Below are positions 54,454 to 64,000 of a stretch of DNA of 64,000 bases, piece after piece. The DNA comes from Pseudopyrenochaeta lycopersici (lineage: Eukaryota; Ascomycota; Dothideomycetes; Pleosporales; Pseudopyrenochaetaceae): assembly GCA_003313425.1 (NCBI GenBank), contig NHZP01000014.1:248001-312000 (forward strand), given 5' to 3'. The notes beneath the pieces were generated by a model. The model was given only the letters and a program-made list of their open reading frames with translations, had not been told where the DNA came from and did not search any database. How positions within the stretch are numbered: position 1 is the first letter of the stretch; every line of letters begins with the position of its first letter. The translations under genes were made by a program, and so were the position numbers.

Positions 54454-57400
54454 TCAGACAATGCGATGCTCATCTCTCAACTTTGAAGGCGCTTGAAAAG
54501 CACCATAGAAAGCCACACGTCCCTCCTGTAATCTATTATAAAATTTTGGGCCTTCCATGTCGAACCTTGTGTAATCTGAAACTGGTTGCGCCCATGACGA
54601 AAAACCTGCAACTTTTGCACATGAAATATCATCTTCGAGGCACTCACGTACACATACTGCAGCTCCGCTCAAGGCGCCCGGGGCTATTTTGGTAGAATCG
54701 ACCCTATACAGGAGCGAGCGGGAGACTGCTCCTGTCCAGGTCTCGAATTCGGTGTCTGTATCTGATTTCTTGTGCTGGAAGGGAAACCGGAATCTAGTCT
54801 TCTTTTCCGACTTCTCTTTCACTTTTAATATGGCTTGACCAACCATCTGTACGCATGTTAGTAGCACTTCTCGCATAGTGGCCATGGGTTTTCTCACTTG
54901 ACATTGGCTGACTAAAATACCAATACTTTTTGTCTGTAAATCTGGTGAATCCAGTAGGAAAAGATCTTGTGAATTGTACTTGATGGTGCTCCAGCCACTT
55001 TGAGAAAGCCAATCTATAGGCATTGGTGATCTCATACTAGCGACGAGGGACGATGCTGCGGAAGTAATCCCCACGAGGCTGGTGTCACAGAGGAATCCGT
55101 GAGGAAATATTTTCGCGTGTGGATCAAAAGTCTCCACTACCTGACCAATCTGAACTGACTGTCAGTATTGGCCTTTTGGGAGCATTACCAAGGATTTTTT
55201 TTTCGTACCTCTCGACCTCCATTGCTCGCAACTACCACCACATGATCTTTCCAATTTTCGCTAGGAAACTGGTCAGACTTCGCTGCAATTAGCGCCTTTG
55301 TAAAGATATGTGATGACACCGCCAAGTAATACTGCCCATTTGATTCTGTCATAAGTCCAACTTTTCCTTGAAACCGTTCCATTGCTTTGCTTTTCTTCAC
55401 TACAGCTTGTACCATGCTCCCGATCTTGAGATCCATTTGAAGCCCTTGCCCTGTTGTGCGATCACCTCTTGTACTGCTACTACTAGACATATGTAAATGT
55501 ATTTGGGATTGTGTTTGCTGTGGTATTGGACTTGCAACGTCCACTTGGCGACTTGTAGATTGCTCCTCAATTAAAGGCTCCTCCACTGAAATTACTGAAG
55601 ACTTTTGGTGCCTATCTGCTGTGGGCTCCATGTTTTGAGGTATGTAACTAACTTTGAGGCCGCCAAACTCATTTGGTTGGTGCGATAAAGCATACTCGAA
55701 GTCGAAATCGTCCGGAACAATAAGTTGCAGCATACCATTAATCAAGAGGTAAAAGCCAACCACACCTTGAAATATATTAAAAATATCGCTGACCGTATCC
55801 TCATCAATTTCTTTCGAAGCATCGATGAAACGAGGGTGTGGGTCCGGCGGGGGTACTGTAAATGCTGACGCCGGATAGTGATACTCCACAGGAACGACTA
55901 CTGGATACCCTGATACCGTCAAAGGGACAGTATCTATTGATATACCCTTCGAAGGAGTGCATGTCCATACTGGACCACTTCCGAAAACTTCGCAGTACTC
56001 TAGGTCGTCGCTGATTGTATCTGGAACACCTGGGGAGGCCGGTTCCCGGCTTTCCCGCTCCTGCTTAGCAAAGTTCATCGTCGATTTGGCAAAACTTTTC
56101 AGGTCATGGATCTGGCCGATAATTGGAGTTGCTTTGCCAATGTACGCAGTATTTACATCAGGTGTTTCAGTGCTGATACCAGTTGCGGGATGCTTGGAAG
56201 TTGAGAATACACTTCTAGCTGGGGATTCAATTAGTGGTGCCATCGACGGATGATTTCCAAGGCGAAGTAACATGTTCACGAAATCTGTTGCATCTGAGGT
56301 GTGGGTCAGCAATTATAAGCTGGCTTTAGAATCAGTGTACTTAACCACTAGAGTGCGCGAAAGTGAGCTGATATCTTCCTGTTGGGCCTCTTGGTAAGGT
56401 GTAGCCTTCGCAGAAGACATAGGGGTGCATCTCTCTGAACCGCACTGTAACTGTGTCAACAAGTTTTACCCAATTTCTTTGCCCAATGTGCTGCGTGATA
56501 AAAGCCGTCCAGATGGGGGTTGTCTTTTGCGGCCCACGGCGGGGACTCGCTTCAAAACGGACGCAACCTAAACTTTCATCTTTGAAAACCCGGAACGTAT
56601 GGAGGTATTTTGAATCCTTGATTTCGCTGTCATATATCAGAGCGTGACTCTGTAAAACTACAATAAAGACTTGCCTTTGAAACTCTTGTCTCTCCCCGGG
56701 CCGAAATGAGCTGTCTAACCCTTCCATAACTCCATTCTGATCTTGGCTTCTCATAGCAATGATTGTGCAATAGAATAGAATCATGCCTGTACCTCTGTGA
56801 GCTATCATTCCTCTCTACCGAGCAGGTACTGACTCACGCTCATATACAACGAAACGAAGCCTAGCCCAGAGAACAGGCTGGTCATGTTTGCGGTCTGCAC
56901 GGAAAAGCTGTAGACACGTCTCTGTACGTAAAATTTGGAGTGAAGTCAGTGGTATGCAATACCGCTTGCGGATTCCATCAGAGTCTATAGTAAGGAAAAG
57001 TATACGAGCGCGGTTGTCTTCAGATCGATGATACAGGCGGACCCAAACGGCAGTTGCTTCCAGCGGGATCTCCATAACTTTTTCAAATCCATCACCATTT
57101 AGGAGCTCTATAGCTCTTGGCGTGTCTTCCCCAAGACAGATTGTAGGGTCGTCTAGAGTTTGGAGCGGGGTAGATGGGTATCGACCGTCAAAGATTCTCA
57201 TTGCCCAGTGAGCGACATGGTCCTCTGGATTGTTGGTGGCCGATTCAGCTGAAGCAGCCGATCCATACGCCGAGTCATGAAAAGCACTCGGTGGAGCTGG
57301 CGGGGGTACAAACTGCAGGTTTCCGAAGGCTCCCCACGAAGCGATTGATTGAGTAGGAGGAGGAGGCGGCGGCGGAGGCGGAGGTTGAGGTGCTGGCCAA

Positions 57401-58049
57401 GTGTAATTTTTGATGTTCCGATTAGGTCTTTTAGAAGACGACGACTGCGAAGGTATTGCATGAGTATCTTTAGAGATTGATAGCCTATCAAAGTAGCTGT
57501 TAACCGGGTTTTGTTTCTTCAACAGCTTCGACAGGCGAACTCTGGTTGAATTGAGCTCCTCTTCATCTTCTTCACTAAAGCCCCAATTAGCTGAGCGTTA
57601 TGCGTAATGTTCTTTACTGACCCTCTTAAAGCATCGTAGAGTCTCTGCAGGTAGGTCCTGAACAGCTCTAATCTGACTGGGAGGGCTATGCCCTGTGCCT
57701 TTAGATCTGCAAGTAAATCTTCCCATATGGCTGTATACGATGGAGATGTAGGGAAAGTACCAGAGCCTGTACTGGTCTTGATTTTGTTGGTAACACCGCG
57801 TATGTCATCAAGGGTATATGCTAAGCTCGGAAGACAGATGTCTAAATCCTTCGAAATCCGGCCTGCAAATCTCAAGCGAGCTGTTGTAAGCTCTTCGTGC
57901 AGCAGATGAAGACCGTTTGAAATGGCGAAAAGCTCAGCAAGATCGCCAGTGATGTCCTTCCTATATTGTGGAACCTCCTCTAGGAAGATGTGAAGGCTTG
58001 ATGCTGTATCTTCTGCGCCTTTAGCGTAATCGAGCAGCCGCCAATCCAT
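54454..58049 (-). CDS. Large modular protein, possible trypsin-like C-terminus, 1111 aa, six exons
   Basis: Minus strand, exons 57622-58049, 56838-57574, 56346-56786, 55209-56293, 54898-55149 and 54454-54846; all phases agree. The last intron (54847-54897, 51 nt) is in frame and stop-free but has GTGAGA, a CTAAC branch and TACAG. Layout: a helical N-terminal domain (1-143) like those heading fungal signalling proteins, a Pro run (about 205-220), a beta-rich region (about 270-530) that may hold PH-like folds, a low-complexity linker, and a C-terminal domain (about 835-1111). The C-terminal domain shows SSHIFTKAL (H865), LCDTSLVGI (D919) and APGALSGAA (S1041), the order and surroundings of a chymotrypsin-fold H-D-S triad. 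That assignment is inference. The acceptor of intron 4 is ambiguous by nine bases (55149 or 55140). No signal peptide. Confidence 0.78.
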
Positions 58050-59550
58050 CCTGAATGGTGTGACAGGACAGTATCCTCACGAGGAGAGTATTGCCACGTG
58101 TATACGCGTTAACGCTCTAATAGCTATGATACAAGTGGACGAAGTAAAGAACAGCCAGTCGGGTAAAAGTATTGGAGGGCAATCGAACAGGTGTGTCAAG
58201 GCCTTGCGTGCACGAAGTGCCGCATTTTGAGGTTTTGCCGCAGCTGCATGAGGCCAATAACGTACGGTGACAATACCCCTCACCAATCTGCACGGCGCTT
58301 GCAGCTCCTTCCGAGAAACATGTGTCCAAATACACAATAGCCCACTATATACATTTCTTTACGTCACTGAGATTTCCAACCTCTTCATTTCTTCCAGTCC
58401 TTGAGCCTCAACCAAACACTTTTATTTCAAACGAGTAGTAGCAACTTGATAGTTTTCAAGGACTAAGCTCGCCTACTGTGTTGAACGGCATTATTCTAAT
58501 CACATATGTTAGGAAAATTCACATCAGTCTCCAGCTGTTCTTGGTACTGGATCGTCTTAAGCTATGCACATGGTATCAGTACAAGTACTAAAACAGTGTA
58601 TCTGCTTGTTCTCCTCATGCCATGAATATTTGAACTGACTCCGACGCAGTGCGATACGCTCGACTAAGATAAAAAATCGCAAATGTTGCAGCATCGAGCG
58701 CGGTATGTATTCGTGTACATTAAATAAAGTTGACTTATCATATCTATAGCGAGATTTGGACGAGTACGTCAGAGCCACCTGTGAATACCAGCAGCCTTCG
58801 GCTGGGATGAAGGGTAAGCCCACCGTAGACGCCAATGAATATTCTACAAATGTCATTTTCAATACGAATAAAATCTGTTTGCCGAGCACTAGGATATAGG
58901 GCCCATGAAATTCTGATGTTCTGAACAATTCGTACTTTCATAGCATCTTTGACTGCTCCGTACAGCGAGTGTGTTGGCACGGCTGAGGCTGGCTGTACAG
59001 AGGCATAATCATAATTCCATGCAGTCAGGCACTAATTTGACCAGTAAAGCAAGTTACTAGTCTATAATGATTAGTAATTCTGGAGAAACAGCAACATTTT
59101 GGGTTTGCGAGGATTGTAGAAGGCAAACGCTGTCAGTAATGACGAGTGTCAACGGCGGCATATGATCAGTCGAAACGAATGAATGCTTAGGAGGTGCACT
59201 TGTATACACAGTCATGGCGCGTCTTTTTCAATGCAGATAGCATTGAATTTTATTCGATGTGGAAACAGCTGCCAGAAACCAGAAGCGAAGAGTGAAAAGG
59301 ATGAGGGTGGAAGGTTGGCGAGACTAGGAACGGAATTCAGATAGGGCAATATCTATTCTTCGATGGTATTCTAAGAAAAAGCAAGACCATAGTAGTACAT
59401 GCAAACACTGTTTAGGATAACGCCTTTTGTCTCAGTTATCAAAGCTGATAGAACAACCCTACGAAACACCTCGCGAAACACCTCGCTCTGATACAGAAGA
59501 AAATGTCAACTCTCAGCTTACACTCCCTGCCAGACCGATTCAAAAGGCGC
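58050..59550. other. Intergenic region upstream of the 1111-aa gene and downstream of the regulator gene
   Basis: About 1.5 kb. Frames at 58077-58337 and 58557-58980 on the minus strand lack any feature. A 12-base tandem duplication lies at 59462-59485. Confidence 0.45.
59462..59485. repeat. Two tandem copies of a 12-base unit
   Basis: CGAAACACCTCG twice without spacer, about 65 bases past the stop of the Zn2Cys6 regulator gene, therefore probably in its 3' UTR. Confidence 0.6.
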
Positions 59551-62454
59551 CTAAAAACCATTGTAGCCTGGTTGCAGATTCGAGTCTGGAGGATAGCTCC
59601 ATATTGCCATTGAGTCTGGAATGAAAAGGGCTGTAAGGTCGGCATCAGAGCCCGTACTTAGATCAAACTGCGTAAAGTCGAAGTTAAGGTCGAAATTGGG
59701 CTGCTGAAGACCGATCATATCGGGAGCCTGCGCCGGCATGCCGGGGTACCAGCTCTGCTGCACTGGATGTTGAGTATGCTGAGCATGTGCTTGGAGAGCA
59801 GCTTGAGCCTGTTGTTGAGAGCGAGAGCGAGACTGTGTCTGCTGCTGCGATGGCGTGGAGTTGCTACTTCCCATGGCAACTTCGGACAGAAGATGGAGTG
59901 GAGTCTGGTTGGTGGACGATTGTCGTGAGGGAGGATTAGGTGCTGGGGTGGCCGTTTGGCTGGATTCATACCCTGCATCTGGCTGATCTGCCCTTGCAGC
60001 GCCCTCCTTGATTTGCGCGAATCGTTCTTGCAGACGTTTCGCGACAAAGTAGAATTTTCCATGAGGTGACTGAGCATCACGCGACACAATCGCATTGAAC
60101 ATGGCGACTAAGCGTTCCGTGTAGGATTCGATTTCCAAGTCTTCTTTCTTGATGATGCTGCCGACCTCTGTGGAGCCAGTCACTGATACCCACATCTTCA
60201 TCAAGCAAACAATGGCATAGATAGATCGAACGCCTGACATACAATTAGTCGGAAACTAAGAAAACAGTAAGAAACACTTACAGAAGATTACTGGTAGTGT
60301 CAGCAGAATGTCAAGATGTATGCTCAATATCGTATCTAAGATGCCATGTGTCGCAGTGAGACATTCGCCCAGGGCGCCGATGTGCGCTGGACCAATGAGA
60401 ATATCTTTCTTCGCCCCCGGGGAGGACAACGACTCCGAGACAAAAGGAGGCTGAAAGTCTGCAGCACTTTGATTTTGGTGTAGAGCAATCTCATGAAGGT
60501 AGAGGTTTGTGACATGCTCAGCTAGTTGTATGGTCGCTGTGACGCTGTTAGCGCTTGCACACCTCACCTCGCAGTCTCACTTACGATCAACTTCGCCTAA
60601 TTTGGCATTCTCGTCTCTCAGCTGCTTCAGTTCGTTTTCGAATATCTTCAGGGCGTAAATAACCTTGGGCTCAGATATGGCCACCTCCATTGACGGGTCA
60701 TCCATGCAGAACTGTACTGAAATGCTTTCTCCGATATGGGCCATCTTTACTTGTTGGCAGAGCAGCTTGTCCGAAGGAAGCGCATCAGGCGACGTCTCTA
60801 GAATCTTGACGCTCTCCTCCATGTATTTTGTCCAACGCAGCAGGATAGGCCGTCGAAGAACCATTGTGATACTCATGCAGAGATAGTAGCAAACTAGGAA
60901 CGTCCGTCGCGCCTCAATGCTACTCGAGTTGGGGTGATGCCTCCGGAAGGGGCCTATTGAGAGCTTCATGACATTGGGTGTTGATTTCCTGCCCAGCCCA
61001 AGGTCGAGAGCCATAACCGCGGCGCAATTGACCATCATGTAAAAGTTGTGCTGTTCAAAGTGGAGCGGCGGACGATACCAAAGGACGGCTACCTGCAGTG
61101 CTTGCACAATCTCGAGAGATTTTTCGCCGTTGCGCCAGATGATATCGGCAAGCTGGTCTTTGAGTAGTTTTGTGAGTTCCCGCTGAACCTCTTGCGAAAC
61201 CAGCTGCTCTGTGCTTCCATGCGATGATCCGGATAGCAACGACAGGAATAAAAGAGGCTTCTTTTCCCGCACCTCACGAGCTGTAGTCCCGGGCGGGAAA
61301 GGTACTGCAGGGAAGTGTGGGCAGATATCATTGATGTAACGCAGGAAGACGCGCTCAGCAATGTCTGGACTCATCAGGTTGTCGATCAGGGTGTTGATAT
61401 GGGAATGGTCGGTGTGTATTTTGTTCTTGCCAGTTCGTTTCATCTCGGGATGTTCAGCCAGGTCGCGGTGAATAGCATCCATGTCTTCGGACATTGACTG
61501 TCGTGATCAGCGATGCCATCATAGTAGATGGCTTTACTTACAGTATGGCCTTCCCCCAGCTTCCTCCGCTTGGGCTCTGGGCCTCGCTGGATGGTCTGCG
61601 CCGGGCCGTAGCCAGGTGGGATCTCAGGGTACCTGTTCCCCGAAGGATTCGACCAGTCATGGCTAACTGAGCCCAGACGGAAGGAGCCCTCAGGCATCGA
61701 CATGGCAGGAGTATTGTTTTCATACTGTGGTATGCCTCCATGGTGCTTGATCTCCGGCCCTGCTGCTTTCTGGGCGTGCAGCGTCGCCGTCAGTGCATCG
61801 ATCTTGCGCTCGAGCTCAGCGACGCGACTGTCGGCTTTCTTCTGGCGCTTACGGGTCGGTGGAGTGGTGATGCTGGACAAAGTTAGCCATGCTACTGCTG
61901 CTGTTTCGTTGCATTGAGCTTGTACGCACCATGGGCGGCCTGCCTTTGCGCATCGTCTGCATGACTGGTCCGGTCGTTCTTGGTCACAGCGAACCTGTTC
62001 GCGATTAATTGAGGTCCAGCATCACGCCTCTGGTGTCTACATGCCTTCAGCCCTCGACATGAATCGCATGCTCTTGGGCGCTTGAAGTCGCCTGGAGACT
62101 TGGCCGATCCTGGCGTCGCATGTGTACTGCTCATACATGTCAGCATTCCTTGATATGCGATTGAATGTCTGCGGCTGCTGTCGCCCACGGCACAACGTAC
62201 CCATCGTGATCGCCTTCATCGTCATGCTCGTCATCGTCCTGCGACGCGTCAGGACCGGTCGGCGATGTCTGCTCGAGCGCGGGATCAAGCGCGTTGCTGG
62301 GCGGGGCAGACTGCGATGGCTGCGGGGCCTGGTGTTGCGTAGGCGAAGGGAGATAGTAGGGCTGTCCGGGGTTGTGCTGCGGTGCAGACGTGTACGACTG
62401 GGTGCGCGGCGGCAGTGAAGACGCGAAGAGCCTCGGATCGATTGGATCTGCCAT
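59551..62454 (-). CDS. Zn2Cys6 transcription factor, 860 aa, seven exons
   Basis: Minus strand, exons 62201-62454, 62045-62126, 61930-61994, 61542-61872, 60585-61497, 60282-60536 and 59551-60233. The binuclear cluster is C105-x2-C108-x6-C115-x8-C124-x2-C127-x6-C134, followed by a basic linker (TRKRQKKAD) and a heptad-like coiled coil (RVAELERKIDALTATL), so it should bind DNA as a dimer. The intron inside the cluster (61995-62044) starts with GC (AAG/GCATGT) and ends CAG, a GC-AG intron. The N-terminus (1-84) is Pro/Gln/Ser- and Asp-rich; residues about 270-700 are the helical middle region usual for the family; the C-terminus is Gln/Ser-rich with an acidic aromatic end, likely an activation region. 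Targets are unknown; War1-like proteins have a similar cluster (uncertain). Confidence 0.9.
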
Positions 62455-62871
62455 GCTGCCTGTCTTGTCGAGATTGGGGATCGTCGGCGTCGGTGAGTCG
62501 TGCTCGCCGGGAGCTCAACTTGTCGGATGTCGGAGTGCCAAGCCGCTCTCTGAAGAGAACAAAGGCGCGACCATGCCCAAGATCCAAGGGTGGGCTGAAC
62601 GCAGCCAGCAATCACTCCACGAGGCACTGAGGGTACAATGTGCGAGTCGTTCGAAAAGTATATGTATATATTCTCTATCCAGGATACGAGCAAAAGCATA
62701 TAAATTCAAATGCATGTTACTTTCCATAGCTACATTCTTTGGAGCGTCATCAAAGTCGTCATATCGTGGCGGATTTGGACCTCCACGAATCTATGAGCGG
62801 CCGTGGCTAGTTGAAAATTCTTGATAGTTTAACACCATCACATGCCGCATTCATCAAAGTCACTGACCACC
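62455..62871. other. Intergenic region upstream of the Zn2Cys6 regulator
   Basis: 417 bases between the regulator start and the MoaD-like stop. Frames on both strands are overlaps of G/C-rich sequence without features. Confidence 0.5.
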
Positions 62872-63162
62872 TCAGCCAGAGCTCACGGGGGGAATGATGG
62901 CAACCTCATCACCCTCCTTGATCTCCCTGTTCACATCCTCTGCATCGTCCTCCCCAACATCAACATATTCTAGGTTCACAGTAACAGCGCAGCTACCCAG
63001 AACCTTCTCCCCAATACCAGGATAGCGCTTTTCCAGCAGAGGAAAGAGCTCACGGGCTCGTACTGGGGCAGGAAGGTGTTCGCTACTCCTGCCCGTGAAG
63101 GTCGAAGCAGCCGCGAAGTACAGAATCACAAAGTGACCCGCTGGTGCTTTGGCTGGCGCCAT
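62872..63162 (-). CDS. Molybdopterin synthase small (sulfur-carrier) subunit, 96 aa
   Basis: MoaD/MOCS2A-type protein of molybdenum cofactor synthesis (cnxG in Aspergillus terms). Its C-terminal Gly is thiocarboxylated and donates sulfur to precursor Z with the large subunit. It has the ubiquitin-like layout: GHFVILYFAAASTFTG, LPAPVRARELFPLLEKRYPGI, SCAVTVNLEYVDV, EIKEGDEVAIIPPVSSG. The end is Ser-Gly rather than the Gly-Gly of most homologues, but the terminal Gly is kept. The start is set at 63162 (MAPAK); an in-frame ATG at 63174 is an alternative. It is divergent from the gene at 63522. Confidence 0.88.
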   Translation of the reverse strand: MAPAKAPAGHFVILYFAAASTFTGRSSEHLPAPVRARELFPLLEKRYPGIGEKVLGSCAVTVNLEYVDVGEDDAEDVNREIKEGDEVAIIPPVSSG

Positions 63163-63521
63163 GCGTGACTGCATCAAGCGTTAGGTTGTTGATGGTGCAA
63201 TGGAATGCAAGGAAATGGGGAAACAAGAAATTTGATCAGGAAAATTATGATCCGCAGTCTGCCGCAGATGCGACGGTCGGATAATACATGCTATAATTTT
63301 AAATGCATCATAGAAATAATCTAGTGTACTGAGGATATGAAACTGCTACATACCTTGATGTCGTGGTGCAGTGCAGGAGGAGAAGCGAAAATGTGCGGCG
63401 AAAGCATGTGAGTTCGCGCTTCCTTTAGCGCCGCCGCACAGACCGTTCCGTCATTCGCGACTTCTTGCGCTGCGATTTTTTGGAAACCGCCATTGACGGC
63501 ACCACTCCCTGTCACATTACT
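63163..63521. promoter_or_regulatory. Divergent promoter region
   Basis: About 360 bases shared by the MoaD-like gene and the partial gene at the right edge. It contains an A/T-rich stretch (about 63285-63330). No clear TATA box or palindrome. Confidence 0.45.
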
Positions 63522-64000
63522 ATGCATCCTCGCTCCCTGTGGGCTACAGGCGATATCTGCTTTCAATGCGAATGGCGCCTCTTGGACCAGCGTCAGAGCG
63601 TGCGTCAATTACGTAGTCGCAATCGACTTTCTTCTCCAAAAGTTTCGCGAGCACCATGGCGAGCGCTGAACGCCTCTGCAATTGTACAGTCTTCTCCCAA
63701 TCTATAAATAAACCATATATTAATGTGTTTCAGCGCTCTCAACCCGCCCATGCACCCGCCATTCCACCCCAGGCGTTTGACCCTGCTCTTGTTCCCCGCC
63801 CGAAAGAGCTTCCAATACGCCAGCACCTTGCGCAGTGGCAACAACAGTTTGGGGGCCCGACTGAGGAGGTCTTGTCAGCATTCGAGAGACATCCAGCCCA
63901 TGATGAAATACAGAATGGCCTATCAAAGCTCTCCTCAGGTTTCAAGGCAGATGAGAACGCCACTACCAATGAGTGGGACGAGGCCGAAGCGGATGAGGAC
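63522..64000 (+). CDS. N-terminal part of a probably mitochondrial protein, cut by window end
   Basis: Exons 63522-63683 and 63734-64000 (open at the edge), with a 50-nt intron (GTACAG...TTTCAG) and phase 0. The first ~50 residues are Arg-rich with almost no acidic residues and include a CxxC-like ICFQCEW, typical of fungal mitochondrial presequences. The second exon has RPKELPIRQHLAQWQQQFGGPTEEVLSAFERHP and an acidic run. This pattern reminds me of the N-terminus of the mitochondrial exoribonuclease II (Dss1/cyt-4 type), but with the catalytic part outside the window this is only a guess. The visible product is 143 residues. Confidence 0.7.

Overview
The window is nuclear DNA of a filamentous ascomycete (Pezizomycotina). 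A Dothideomycete is my best guess, but that is inference. The supporting signs are short introns (44-81 nt, with one of 200 nt) with GT-AG borders and CTAAC-type branch sites, two HET-domain genes, a But2-type secreted protein, an RTA1-like membrane protein, a Zn2Cys6 regulator, a bestrophin-like channel and many small secreted proteins. No rRNA, tRNA, CRISPR or intact transposon was found. All exon structures are my own hand splicing.

Layout. 1-7 kb: tail of an unidentified gene, a HET-domain gene and, convergent to it, a nuclear-type AAA ATPase. 8-14 kb: a metabolic block, all on the + strand: a single-ORF fusion of homoserine kinase with AIR synthetase, then adenine phosphoribosyltransferase, then a RidA-type enamine deaminase. 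14-21 kb: gene-poor DNA carrying one long intronless secreted GH127 glycosidase that looks foreign. 21-24 kb: a second HET gene. 24-32 kb: an A/T-rich accessory stretch with an RTA1-like gene, two unrecognised secreted proteins, an F-box/ankyrin gene and a diverged dispersed repeat. 32-47 kb: sparse, with a small secreted cysteine-rich protein, a secreted SET-domain protein, a bestrophin, a But2 protein and an orphan. 47-59 kb: a secreted carboxylesterase, a single-pass cysteine-rich surface protein, and a convergent pair of unrecognised genes, one of them a 1111-residue modular protein with a possible trypsin-like C-terminus. 59-64 kb: a seven-exon Zn2Cys6 regulator with a GC-AG intron, the molybdopterin synthase small subunit, and the start of a probably mitochondrial protein cut by the window edge.

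The most unusual items are the homoserine kinase-AIR synthetase fusion with its APRT and RidA neighbours, the 1111-residue protein with an H-D-S series, the probable bacterial-origin GH127 gene, and the A/T-rich island of secreted proteins.
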